From Golubevia sp. BC0850 (lineage: Eukaryota; Basidiomycota; Exobasidiomycetes; Golubeviales; Golubeviaceae), in the NCBI GenBank assembly GCA_012976225.1, contig JAAVVG010000002.1, forward strand, positions 1,817,823 through 1,881,822: a stretch of 64,000 nt of DNA, written 5' to 3'. Under the pieces are notes generated by a model, which was given only the letters and a program-made list of their open reading frames with translations, searched no databases and was not told the DNA's origin. The position numbers and the translations under genes are program-made. Positions within the stretch are counted from its first letter, which is position 1, and every line of letters starts with the position of its first letter. Positions 52,805 to 64,000 of the stretch are shown here, piece after piece.

Positions 52805-54707
52805 TTAAGCCTGGGCACGAACTTTCGAACGTTTTCCAACCTGAGAGAGAACAGGTTCGAGAAGAGGGAGAAAAGAGATTGGTTAACAACCAAGAGAAGA
52901 GAAGAGAGATCTAAGATTCGATAGGACAAAGAGTTTCTAAGGTTGTTACTCACTTGAGCTTGGAAACCAGTCTTGATAGTAGAGACAGATCTTTGAGACC
53001 CACAACTTTCACAAGTCATGAAATAAATTCTGTTTTCCTTTGTTAAGAGAGTTGAGGGAGATTTACAAGTTTTACAAGTCACGTATTCGACTGAGAATCC
53101 AATAAAGAAAAAGAAGGAGGGAGGCGGGCATTAGTAACTTGACCATCTTCATCATCCAACCCCTCTCTCCATTCCCTCTCTCCCTTTGCCCGTTTTCAAC
53201 AACTCACCAATATATCTCCTCAAAACATTTTCAATCTGTTTAGGTTGAAATCTACCTCTAATAACCAATCTACCAGTACCATCAATGGAACCCATCGTTC
53301 CCAATTCAGCGAAAAGGAATTGAATCACATGTTCAGGTTGTCTATGCATTCTACGACAAATGTCAGCCACGTTTGCAAACACAGTCTTTTTGGAACCATC
53401 TCTTTGAACTTGGGGTGGAACGATGGTGTATTTCTTACGATCGGAAGATAAGGCTGGGTTTTGAGAACGAAGGGTTGAGAAGATTCGTCCGAGGAGCTGA
53501 AAGGGGAGGGGGAGGAGAAAGAAGGTTAGAACAAATGAGAAGCAAATGTGGGAGGAAAGGATGAGGTGAAAAAGGGATACCGAAAAGAAGGGGATCTGCT
53601 TTTAAATGCGTCAATCCCCCCTCTCTCAATCTTCGCTATCTTGCACACTTTCGATTTTGAAACAACTTCCTGAAGAGATCATGAAACACTCACCTCCTGA
53701 TAAGTATAATCTCTATCAGATCCCAACCAATCCATTTTCATTTCCTTTTGTTCGGCACCAGCTTCATCATCCTCGTCATTTTGAGCGAAGACATCATCTC
53801 CCAAATCTCCAGAAGGTTTGTAATCTCCATCTACAATTTCTCCATCGTCTTCCTCTCCATTTCCATCCCCTTTAGAGACTAGAGGATTAGAAGTTCCACT
53901 AGATTTTAAATCCTTCTCAAAGGCATCTAAATCGAAAGCCGCTTTTTTGGATTTGGATTTCTTTTTCTTCTTCATGTCTGAGAAATCATCGTCTACTGGA
54001 GCTGAGATTTCGGTGTTCCCGGTTTCGGTGGTTGAAGGGGTTTCTGCTGAAGGAGGATCTTCCTGAGAGATGGAGGGAGAGATGGAGGGTGAGATTTGGT
54101 GGGATAGAGTAGAATGGTGGGAATTGGGTTCGAGGAGATTGTGAGAGTGGAACTGAATCTAAAGAATGGCATACATTCTTTGAATCCTCAGCTTTTTGAG
54201 CGATCTTTTGACTAGAATGAAAGAAGGAAGATAGTTGAAAAGCATCTTCCTGCGACGGCGAATCATTTATCTCACACCTCCGTCAACTCTACTGCGAAGT
54301 GCTTCAGTTGAGCGATTTCAACTTTTGACCTTCTTGATCTTGATCCATGGAATCGAATGCCCAGGAGAGAGGCGGATAGCCCACTGAAATGGGCATTGAC
54401 TCGACCTTCTCTCTACTCTCATTAATTAAGTACTCACCAAATCCAAGTCCATAGCGAACTTTTTCTTACTCTTACTCTTTTTCTTCATTCCACCGAACAT
54501 GTCATCATCTGCACCTACACCTGCACTCTCTACTGCAGCTGGCACTGCTTCAACTGGCTTGTCATCTGAAGCTGCTGTTGCTGGGGTTGAAGATTCTTCT
54601 GGCTGAGCATCTTGATTGAGTTCTGCGTCCAATTCAGCAGCGAAATCCACCGTCTTCTTCTTTGATTTCTTCTTGAGTGATGGATCGAAAAGTGGCTCTT
54701 CAGTCAT
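52805..54707 (-). CDS. SUI3: Translation initiation factor eIF2 beta
   Basis: eIF2-beta is part of the ternary complex that brings initiator tRNA to the ribosome. Minus-strand exons are 54707-54438, 54062-53694, 53496-53208, 53090-52954 and 52840-52805, giving 366 aa. Three lysine blocks (residues about 12-18, 77-86 and 127-137) match the K-boxes that bind eIF2B and eIF5. The core domain has [35 protein letters not shown] and [17 protein letters not shown]. The C-terminal zinc site has CKTC near 314-317 and CESC near 335-338. The 36-nt last exon ends VRAQA. The start is 142 bp from ATP3, pointing to a shared promoter region. Confidence 0.97.
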
Positions 54708-54849
54708 TATCGTTGGTGTAGAGAGAGAGAGAGACAACTCCAAAGAGCTGGTATAGGATAGGCCCAAGTCGCGTTCCACCAGCGCTCCAACCACCAGCTG
54801 GATCTTCTTCTTCCTCCTCCTCACCATCCTCCTCATCACTAAGTTCAGT

Positions 54850-56981
54850 ATGGCCAGCCTTCCACGTATTGCTCGTCCAGCGTTGAGCGCCAGCTCTACT
54901 TTCAAGGTCGCAACTCGTCAACCAATTGCATCAACTGCTGGATTTCATTCTTCAACTTCTCAAATGGCAACCCTTCGTGAACTTGAACAGAGAGTCAAAT
55001 CAGTTAAGAACATTGAAAAAATCACAAAGGTGAGCTAACAATTCAATCCAAATTTCTCCATGAACTCAACCTTTGCATCAATCTCCATCATCCAAGATGG
55101 GTTCGTTTCATCCTCCAGAGAGAGAGAAGCTTGGAAACTGACCCTCTTAACCCTCTCAATCTCATCATGGTTCTTAGTCAATGAAAATGATTGCTTCCAC
55201 CAAGTTAACTAAGGCTCAACGTGCTATGAACGCTGCTAAGGTGTACGGTCTTGCCAACAACGGTTAGTTGAGCTATCCCTCGCTCTCAGAGTCTCAGGGA
55301 GGAAGGATGGAAGGGAACGGGTGGTCAGGAAGGAATAGAGGACAGAGGAGGTTCATCTTTCAACAGAACTGATAGGGACTACACTTCGGAATTCAGAATC
55401 TTTTTCGAATTCCCTCAATACGATTCGAGAAGGCAGAGATTGACGGAAGCCTCATCAGATCTGAACCCCCGATAAGATGGGTAGTGGAGAGAGAGAGCTC
55501 CAATCCCCCATCATCTCTTTTCTCCCTTTCTAACCTTTCCACTCTCTCGCACACACACTCCCACTTCCAGAAATTTTCAAAAACTCTGAAGCAGTAGCCC
55601 CCACCGAAGGCTCTGAACTCTTCATCGTAGTTTCTTCCGACAAGGGACTCTGTGGTGGTATTCATTCCTCAGTTTCCAAGAGAACCAAATTGGAATTCAA
55701 GAACCTAGGTCCATCAGCTGCTGATGCCAATAACCCTGAAGGTCCAAAAGTCGTGGTTCTAGGAGAGAAATCCAAAGCTCAATTGGGTAGAGCTTTACCA
55801 AACAATTTGGCCTTGAGTTTCAATCAGATTGGTTTGGACGTTCCTACTTTTGCAGAGGCTTCAGCTATTGCTGATACTATTGTTAAGAGTGGGATTAAGT
55901 TTGACAAGGTCAGTATGGGAGGGAAGAGACGCCGAGTGGGAGAGGAATGCAGGGTTGGAGAAGAAAGGGAGCGCGGGAGGGATTAGGGGAATAGGAAGAA
56001 GTGGTTAGGAGAGAGGTCTTAGGCTTCAAGTCTTTTGGGTGATTCGGAAATGAGAAGAGGCTTGGAGATTTGAGGGGCCCGTTCCTCCTAGTCACTCTCT
56101 CGGTCCAGTTGGAGAAGTGGAGAGGCTGGAAGGAACTAGATCCTCTCACCGAAAGAAGAGACTCCAATTAGTGCGCAAATACAGGATCGTCATATACGAG
56201 GTTTCGCACGGGACGAGAATGGCTAGAAATCAAATTCTGTGGCTTGCTTGCCCCTCCGCATGCCTCCTCACCTCTCGAAGTCTTCTCACTAACTTTCACT
56301 ATCCCTCCCCTAAATCCCACCTCTACTCCACTTGCTTCTCAGGTCAACATTATCTACAACAGATACGTTTCTGCCATCACCTTCGAATCAGACATTGTTG
56401 AAGTCTTCAGTGAAGAATCTCTACGATCCGCTCCAGGTTTCAAACTTTACGAACAAGAAGAAGACACCACTCGTGACTTGGCTGAATTCTCTCTTGCAAA
56501 CGCTATCTTTGCTGCTTTGGTTGAAGGTCATGCTTCTGAAATCAATTCAAAGAGAAACGCTATGGATAACGCTTCAAAGAACGCTGGTGATATGATTCAA
56601 AACTTGAACATGTTGGTGAGTAGTACCTTTCGACATCAGAATTGACAGGGGAGGGGTTGACATAGGATCTTTGGAGGACAGCATAGGTATAGAATGCCGC
56701 TTCCGTCTGAAAATGAAACTCTCTCTGACTTTCGAATTTGCTGTCCCCCTCCTCTTCTCTTCTAATTTTCATCCAACCCACCTTCTCTCTCTGTCTCATT
56801 CCCTCAAATAGTACAACAGAGGTCGTCAAGCTACCATTACCAACGATTTGGTCGATATCATTACTGGTAAGTTTCGAGATCAGATTTCGTTGAATACGTC
56901 ACGGTCCTATCTCTCTAACCTCTCTCTCTCTCTCTCTCTTCATCCTCTCCTTTCCCTCCCACAGGTGCTTCCGCTTTATAA
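54850..56981 (+). CDS. ATP3: Mitochondrial ATP synthase gamma subunit
   Basis: The gamma subunit is the rotor shaft of F1 ATP synthase. Exons are 54850-55029, 55178-55262, 55571-55908, 56343-56615, 56812-56866 and 56965-56981, giving 315 aa. Residues 1-38 form a mitochondrial presequence (MASLPRIARPALSAS). The N-terminal helix holds LRELEQRVKSVKNIEKITK and SMKMIASTKLTKAQRAM. The middle has SDKGLCGGIHSS near 115. The C-terminal helix has AMDNASKNAGDMI and YNRGRQATITNDLVDIITGA, typical of the family. Exon 4 follows a 434-nt intron. The last 17-nt exon gives only ASAL and the stop. Confidence 0.97.
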
Positions 56982-57474
56982 GCAAAAAGTCAGACGCCTT
57001 CTTTTCACAAAAAGCGACCGGACCATGAGCGATTTACTTTTGGGGGGTCTGGTCTAATTTTGCTCTTCTTGGAGGCTGTGTAAACCCACTGGTGACTTGC
57101 CCTGTTTCGGTACTTATACATATCAACAAGAATTTAGAAAGAGTTGTGAACATCTGCTTTTTGGTTTGATTGATGAGTAGGGAGAGAGTGACCCGTCGAA
57201 ATTCAAGGGATGAGATGTGAGAGGAAACGTTTTGACCAAAAGATGCGAGTTGAGTTGTCTCTCTTGCTTAACCCAATACCCTCTCAACTCCAGAACTCGA
57301 CTCACAGGATCAAAGCATCAAGCTCTAATTGAACAATCAGATTCCAATTCAATTCAATAGAAACGAGGTAAAAGAAGTCTTCTAAGCGATTACATCAACT
57401 TGTAGCCTTCCTCTTTGAACCCTCTCTCTCTCTACACCTCTACTTCTTACAATCTCTTCTCAATCTCTTCGTTT
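56982..57474. other. Intergenic region
   Basis: About 490 bp between ATP3 and the F-box/WD40 gene. AT-rich downstream part and a leader of CT-rich sequence before the ATG at 57475. No gene seen. Confidence 0.4.
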
Positions 57475-60400
57475 ATGTCCAAGAGCCCCGATTCAACTTT
57501 AAATAATAATATTAACTCACAGAACAACAATTTAAGCGACTCCCAATTAGACCCAACCACCCAGCATGGCTACTCTCAATCTCAATCTACTCTCCACTCG
57601 CAGCAGCAATCCAAGCTCAGCAACAGCTCCAACGCTCATGAATCGAGCTCATTCGATTTCTCCTCAGTCGATATTGAACAACAAGCTCAAGAGTACGCTT
57701 GGTTAGAAGAGCAACAGAGAGAATTACAATTCCAACGCTCCTCTGCAAAGAAATCATCCAAGAGGAATGGAAAGGGTGTCAAATTAGATCTATCTTCCTC
57801 CTCTTTACCCAATCAATCGCGTTCTTTCTCAACTTCTTATGGTTCAAGTTATTCTCCTTCAAGAGATGACGCCTCTAGACTTTCAGTAGAAGCCTACCAT
57901 CAGCATGAGCAAGAGGAAGAGGAACCGTTCCCAATCGAAATGACAATCAATCCTCTAACCGGCAAATCAATTCCTAAACATCTTTATTCTCCAATCCTTG
58001 CTTTGCCTATCGAGGTTTTTATTCAATCTTTTACTGAATTAGATCCCATCTCTTTATTCAATTGCTCTTTGGTCGATAAGGAATGGAACCATGTCATTAA
58101 AGATGATACTACTTGGAGAGATGGATTTGGCAAAGCTTTTGGATTGAATGGAATCCAAGAAAAGAATAGAGACAACAGAAATCCGAGAGTTGGATTGAGA
58201 AGAATCGACAACAAGAGCTGGAGAAATGAGTATTGGAGGAGAGTCGACTTAGCTAGGTGAGTCATATCAGTCTTTAAGGCTACTCGGATCGGTGAAATGA
58301 AAACAGGAAAACCTAATGATTTAATCGACGTGGGAATTTTGAGAGTTTCAACTATAGAAAGAGGATCCAAATTGACCGAAACCTCGATGCTTCACCCTCT
58401 TTCCTCTCGATCCAGACGCTGGAAGAAATCTCGTACTGCTACTGTCCTTTCCGACCCTAGAATCTCCACCGTCGAAGCTTTTGCTTTCTCTAGGGAGCAT
58501 CACTTCATGCTCAGCGCTAGTGTGACTTATGGAGTTGCGTCGAGAAGCGATCCTTTTAGTGGAAAGGTTAGTAGCTCATGCATCATTTTACACCTCGGCG
58601 GGGAGTTACTCACTCCTGTGTTTTCTCCTTTCTTTCCATTTCGTAGGTCACGAAAGGATTTTTGGACGCTACGGGTGCAGTCAATGGTCTAGGAATCGGA
58701 AATCCAAACGTCGAATTCTCTCCAGACGTCACTTGCGTCTCTATCGATTCCAACACCTCTAGAATGATTTGGGGGTTCAGAACAGGGTTCATTTCTTCGA
58801 CCAGTCTGAATCGTCAAGGAACTTCTCCCCGAGGGAACATCAAATCTTTCAAGTTTGCAGTTCCAGGAATCAACAGAGGATCTCATCTAGGAGAAATCAG
58901 ATGCATTTCAACTCCTTTTGGAACCAATCAAGGCAATGGAAAGAATGGCGGAGGTTGTGGTGGAAGTAAGAGTTCGATGAGAAATAGAGAAAGATTAAGA
59001 AAAGCTACCTTGAGTCTTGGAGAAAAAGCTTTGACTTTCGCTAGTGCTGGTCAAGATGGCAGTGTTAGGATTTGGAAAGAAGGGAGGGTTGAACCTTTTT
59101 GGATTGGTTGGGCTAAGGCTGATTCAAGTGCAGATGGCTCAAGAGCTACGTCTTCTAGTAACTGCAAACCTCTTTCTGCTCTGGAATACGACGCTTCCGA
59201 AGGGACAATTCTAACTGGAAATGACGATGGAGAACTCTTCCTCTGGTCAGGAATCGACATCTTGGGTCTTATGGAGATCCCAGCTGAGGTCTTGACCCAA
59301 CCATCTTTCTCTTCCAGTAGCTCCGAGATCTCAGATGGGATGAAGGAATCTCGAGCCAGCCTGGAGCTTCTTCAAGACCGGATTGACTTCGTTCACATTC
59401 CCAATTTCACCGGCGAAGCCAATCCAATCAAGCATCTGGTTCTCGATGAGCCTCCAAAATCAAGAGATCTCTCAATTTTATGTCACGCAAAGGGAAACAA
59501 GGTTTTCACGAGACATACCATCAAGTTTCAAGACTCAAAGTCGGAAGAAGCTTCTTCACCAATCATTTCAACTACCGTCTTTGGATCTGCCTCTACATCT
59601 GAGATCACGACCTTGCGCGTCGATTTCGATTTCGCAGAAGCCTCTTCGCCCTCGAAAGGAGCCGGTATCACCTCTATCACTTCTAGTCCAGCAAGATCCC
59701 CTCAATTAGGTCCCAAGACAACGAACTTTTCTCGTAAAGCCAAGGCGGGTGCTTTCAATCAAACTTCCACTTCAGACTCTCTTCCTCCCACCAAGCTAGT
59801 ACTAGGTCCCTCTACTTCTGCTTTATTGGACAGTCAGAAAGGAAAAGGAATCTACTTTGAAAGGAAATTCGTCGTGGGAGGGACTAAAGATGGTAGGACT
59901 TTCATCTGGGATTGGGAAGCTGAAGGAGAGGTCTTTGAGGAAGAAACTCAGAGGAAATGGCAATCTCCATCTGCCGTTCCTTTGAGTGCTCCTTCTTATA
60001 GCGGGGCAGCTTTGGGTCAAACTTCTTCAAGTCGTTCACTTCCGGCTGAGTTGGTTAGAGGAGATCGTCAAGTCTCGCCTTCTGTCATTCTACCTCGTCA
60101 CACCACTTCTATCACATCCTTAGAAATCACTCCAAGCTTCATCATCACTGGTTCATCCGACGGAATCATTAAGATCTATGACTCTTTAACCACTCAACTG
60201 GTCAGAACTATCAACGACAGGGCAGCAAAGAATGCAGCTTCGAGATTACTGGCAGCTGGAGATTTGTCTGAAGAAGACGCTTCTAGGTTCTTGGTTCGAC
60301 AAATCTTAGCAACCGAAGAAACTTTGGTTGCAACGATTGGACATCAAACTTTAGCTTGGAGAGCTGAAAACATCATTTCCTCAAGAAGCAATCGAAAAAA

Positions 60401-61643
60401 TGGAATCTCATCCTCTTCAAATAGTAATGGTTCTAGAACTCCTTCCAAACTCAATTCAAGAAGAGCCGATACTAAATACGAAGGCAACGTTCAGTTGAAG
60501 AGAGACGTTTGGGAAAGTGAAGAAATGATTCAGAAAGAAAGGGAAATGAGGAATGATACTTATAGAAGATTGAAGTTTGAAACGAAATATGGAGATCAGG
60601 AAATGAATGGTTTGAATGAACAGGAGGCTTTGGAATACGCTTTAATGATTAGTAGAGATGAGGAAGAGGCTAAGAGATTGGATGAGGCTTTGAACGCTAG
60701 CTCAGATTTCAAAGGCAAGGGAAAGCAAACTGACGAAATGGAAGATCAGGATCTGGCAGAAGCGCTGGAACGAAGCTCGAGGATAAAAGGAAGAGAAGAA
60801 GATTCAAGAGAAGAAGGGGATCTCTCTTTAGATGGGTTGGAAGTGGACGATCGAGATTGGCCATCACCCTCAATGTCTCCATCTCCTTCACCTCTATCCT
60901 CACCGCTTCTCACCGGCATTTCAACTCCCTCTAGAGCCATGGAAATCTTCAACGCCTCTGGACCAAATGCTTCCTACTCTTCTGAAAGAAATAGACCGGA
61001 TTATGGAAGAGCTTATGGAAGTGAAGGTAGAGATCGAAATGAGAAAGTCAGGACAGTAAGCGTCAGTCGAGAAGCAAGGTTGAGTGTCTCTCACTCAAAT
61101 TCTTCATCTAGTTATACTTCTCCAAGGTTCGAACCTTCTTCAAGTAGTAGTAGGAATGGGAACAATGGAAGCAACGATCAAGTACCTCCTTTCAGTTTAA
61201 ACTCTCCTGAACATTGGCCAGCTGTCTCTCCTCCAAATAGTAATCCTTTGGATTCATCTTCAAGGTCTCTTTCTTCTGTAAGAAGCTCAAGTGGAACTAA
61301 ACATCAAGGAAGCTCTCCATCTTTTTCAGCTTTATCTTCAAGTCATAATTCTCCTGCTCCTTCTCCGAGTCCGAATAGTTGGAGTAGGAAACCTTCTCTT
61401 GGTGGAGCTTGGTCCAATGGTTCTCCTTCTTTGAGAGCTACGAGTGTGGGAAGTGGGGTAGGGGATGGTGGAAGTAGAGTTCAAGGAAACACTAGTTCTC
61501 TGCTGGGACGTAGCTTGGGCCAAGCAGCTGCCAGTCAAACGAAGAGGGAAGAGCCGGAGATGGATGAAGAGATGAGGTTTGCTATAGAACTTTCTTTGGC
61601 TGAGGAGAGATCGAGACTGGACAGGGATGCGAAGAAGGATTGA
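57475..61643 (+). CDS. F-box/WD40 protein with UIMs (Ufo1/Pof10-like SCF adaptor)
   Basis: SCF substrate adaptor of 1309 aa from exons 57475-58256, 58416-58566 and 58647-61643. The F-box (ILALPIEVFIQSFTELDP, SLVDKEWNHVI) is at about 170-215. WD-repeat-like text includes TFASAGQDGSVRIWKEG near 442, GGTKDGRTFIWDWE near 722 and IITGSSDGIIKIYD near 810. Three ubiquitin-interacting-motif-like helices are near 970-990 (QEALEYALMISRDEEE), 1007-1025 (DLAEALERSSRI) and 1285-1303 (EMRFAIELSLAEERS). The order F-box, WD40, UIM matches yeast Ufo1; the match is by layout and not by measured similarity. UIMs could bind ubiquitin on substrates or on the adaptor itself. Ser-rich linkers separate the domains. 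Confidence 0.88.
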
Positions 61644-61988
61644 AAGAGGGGAAGCGAACAGAGACTTGTAACTTTTGACTCTTTAAATCTTCTAGACTTT
61701 TCGTCCTTGCCATTTACGTCGGACTACTTAAATCACGCAGTCTCTACTTCTGTATTGGACTCATCAAAGGATTGTACAGAATCGAGCCTGAAAGGCGGCG
61801 AGGGGTCTTCCGCAGCGCATTTAAGAAGTGGATCTTCAGCGCTTCAGAACGCCTTTCGTCATTTTGAGAAAAAAATCTCGATGCTCCCATTGTTGCGACG
61901 GAATGGTCCTTCCGGTTTCCAGTCGAGGCTGACTCATCTGACTTCTTCTTCGAACTCTCGACCCATCTTCATCTCAACGTCAACCTTC

Positions 61989-63567
61989 ATGATGGCTCCT
62001 AAACGAAAGGCTACCTCCCCAAAAGCCCCTACTTTTCCTCAAAGCAAAAGCAAAACGGGATCTAGAAATTCTACCGAATCATCTCCCTCAAGGTCTGCCA
62101 AAAAGATGAAGTCTCTTCGAGAATCTCCATTTTTGGATGCTGAAGAAGAAGACGACGAGGACGATGGAAGTGACTTTGGAGAGGCTGAACGTGGAGCAGT
62201 AGCTGAACCAGAAGAAAGTGGAAGTGAAGAAGAAGTTCAAGAGGAGGAAGAGGAAGTTTCGAGTGAGAACGAAGAGGATGGGATGATGGGAGGAGGAAAG
62301 GGAAAAGCCAGAGACAACGGCAGAAAAGTTAAGAAACAGAATGGTGAATTCGACGAAGATGGAAGAATGGTTACTGACCTTGAATTAACTGCTGCTCCCG
62401 CTGGACAAGGTGAGTCGATTGTAATCGTGCACGCATCGCAAGTGTAGCTTCCCCACAGAAAGAGTAAAGAAGTGCTCTCTCATCGCAGGCTTCGAAAAAC
62501 TTATCCAATAAATCTGGATTCGTTGATAGATGGGACCTAATAGAGGAGATCGCTTTAACACCGTCATCTTGTTCTTTCTTTCCTCCCTCTTCTCAGTGCC
62601 TGTTGGCCAAATTTCGCCTCATCTCCTGGAATTTCTCTCAAAACTCGAGAATCCTGAGTTCAACGACAGAGAGTGGTTTGCAAAGAACGTCGCTGTCTAC
62701 CGTTATGTCTGTGATAATTGGATCAAGTTCCTCGAGAAATTGATTCCGGAATTGATTGAGAGATCAGACGATACTATCCCACATCTGCCTCCTAAAGATT
62801 GTGTGCATAGGATTTATAGAGACATGAGATTCGCAAAGGACCCAACACCCTACAAGAATCGATTGGCTGCCACCTTCTGTAGAGCTGGAAGAAACGGTTT
62901 AGACTTTGGAGGGTATCACATTGTTCTCCAACCAAACAATCAATCAGCAATCTTTGGAGGTTGGCATCTTATCCCAAAAGATAAGCTAGATCAGGTTAGA
63001 AGATCCATCGTTGATAATGATGACAATGCCAAACGCTTGAAAGAGATAGTTAGAGATGAAGAGTTCTGCAAGATGTTTGGAGAACCAAAAGGTAGTGGGA
63101 GAGAGGGGAAGGGAAGTAGACGTGAAGGAATGGAAAACATGTGGGGTGATCCAGGTGAATTGAAGGTAAGTTACTAGCCATGAGGGCTACTAGAATCGAG
63201 AAGGAGTCGTCACGCACCGCCTCCAAGGATCCTTTTTGACTTCTGCTGACTCTTCTTCTCTCACTTTCATATCGAATCTCAGAAAGCGCCGAAGATGGAT
63301 GGAGTAGACAAAGATCATCCTGAGATCGACTGGCTCAAGTTGAAGAGCTACCGCGTCGAAAGAAGGTCAGTTCTTCCTGTTAGAGGGCTGCTTTGGAGAG
63401 ACCCACTTGCATTCTTGCCACATTGCTGATGACTTGACCATTTTGTTAACAGGTTTACGGACGAAGAGGTACTTTCCCCCGATTTCATCGGCCTCGTTTG
63501 TGAAACTTGCAAAGGCATCTCTCCTTTAGTCCAACACTTGAATAGTTGGTTGCATCCGTCTACCTGA
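61989..63567 (+). CDS. DUF2461 protein
   Basis: Protein with a DUF2461 domain, widely conserved but of unknown activity. Exons are 61989-62409, 62597-63165, 63283-63365 and 63453-63567, giving 395 aa. The start at MMAPKRKATSPKA is preferred; an upstream ATG at 61880 is in frame but lies in leader-like text. Residues 1-135 are Ser/Lys then Glu-rich and look nuclear. The domain follows: EFLSKLENPEFNDREWF, VHRIYRDMRFAKDPTPYK, then GGWHLIPKDKLDQVR. Later exons give DHPEIDWLKLKSYRVER and FTDEEVLSPDF. The name of the domain is from memory of the motif FAKDPTPYKN, which is typical. The stop is at 63565-63567. Confidence 0.9.
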
Positions 63568-64000
63568 AGATTGAGGTTCCCAATTGGACTTTGAAATCGA
63601 GTTTCGATTTTCCCAGATATCTGTCTTTTGTCCTCTCTCCTCTGCTCTTCTTCTCATTTGTTCTCTTTCCTTCTTTCGAGTTTTGAGTTTTTAAATGCGT
63701 GTCCCAGTAATCGACCAATCGTCGAACGAAAATTCGTAGCAAGCATGCTGGGGAAGCAGAGTCTGAGATCTTCTTTCAAGTGATGAATAGTTTTTGTTCC
63801 CTCTGTTGACCGCTTGACGCTTCGCAAAGAAGAGAAGGGAGGAGACGAAAGAATCGTACGAGATTCGTTTGGGAGAAAAGAGGAGTAAGTATCTTGAGAG
63901 GTAAAAGAGTATGGCCTGGAAACAAGGGAACGAGAGATGGGGACGGGGACAAACAAGAAGAGGAGGCAAGAGGTGTATAGTTGAGAAAGCGTAGAAAGAA
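63568..64000. other. Window end, no gene called
   Basis: The last 433 bp hold the 3' flank of the DUF2461 gene and minus-strand open frames of 60-100 codons without recognisable products. A gene from outside the window may end here, but I cannot support one. Confidence 0.4.

Noticed and set aside
63560-63969. Minus-strand frames at the right edge
   Set aside because: Short, overlapping in several frames, no coherent product; may be a 3' UTR of a neighbour outside the window.

Overview
The window is nuclear DNA of a fungus, most likely a basidiomycete and possibly a Pucciniomycotina yeast-like lineage; the lineage is inferred, since no rRNA or marker gene is present. The supporting signs are dense genes on both strands, many short GT-AG introns (mostly 50-130 nt, a few longer), long Ser-rich disordered tails on regulators, and secreted HsbA-type and PL14 proteins typical of such fungi. 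Exon structures given here were read from GT/AG sites and checked for reading-frame phase, but not against transcripts or databases.

Layout. 0.1-1.9 kb: a tail-to-tail pair of broken F-box paralogues. 2.2-3.3 kb: short-chain dehydrogenase. 3.6-5.8 kb: S28 serine peptidase (minus). 6.1-6.6 kb: small mitochondrial membrane protein. 7.5-10.7 kb: ADA2 (minus), divergent from U2AF1 (10.9-12.6 kb). 12.9-15.5 kb: two divergent HsbA-like secreted proteins. 16.2-19.7 kb: shugoshin SGO1 (minus). 21.6-23.3 kb: acidic Ser-rich protein of unknown function. 23.9-26.8 kb: DCR2 phosphatase (minus), divergent from NCA2 (27.0-29.7 kb). 29.7-35.4 kb: an accessory stretch with an indoleamine-dioxygenase relic, a small secreted Cys protein, a broken F-box gene and a further coding relic. 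35.3-37.1 kb: PL14 polysaccharide lyase. 37.7-39.8 kb: large Ser-rich unknown. 40.7-42.0 kb: BUD13. 42.3-45.3 kb: V-ATPase subunit a (VPH1), divergent from a small membrane protein. 47.1-49.8 kb: SLC41/MgtE-type cation transporter. 50.7-51.3 kb: Cys-rich small protein. 51.4-52.1 kb: second member of the secreted Cys family. 52.8-54.7 kb: eIF2-beta (SUI3), divergent from ATP3 (54.9-57.0 kb). 57.5-61.6 kb: F-box/WD40/UIM ubiquitin-ligase adaptor. 62.0-63.6 kb: DUF2461 protein.

Functionally, most genes are housekeeping: chromatin (ADA2), splicing (U2AF1, BUD13), translation (SUI3), cohesion (SGO1), mitochondrial ATP synthase (ATP3, NCA2), vacuolar acidification (VPH1) and ubiquitin targeting. 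Interspersed are exported proteins (two HsbA, two members of an unnamed four-Cys family, PL14, S28) that fit a surface-interacting or litter- or plant-associated fungus. Three of the small secreted genes have a TATA-like box about 95-120 nt before the start codon. The most interesting material is the unnamed four-Cys secreted family, the cluster of gene relics at 29.7-35.4 kb, and a possible small secreted protein nested antisense in a 741-nt U2AF1 intron. No tRNA, rRNA, CRISPR array or intact transposon was seen.
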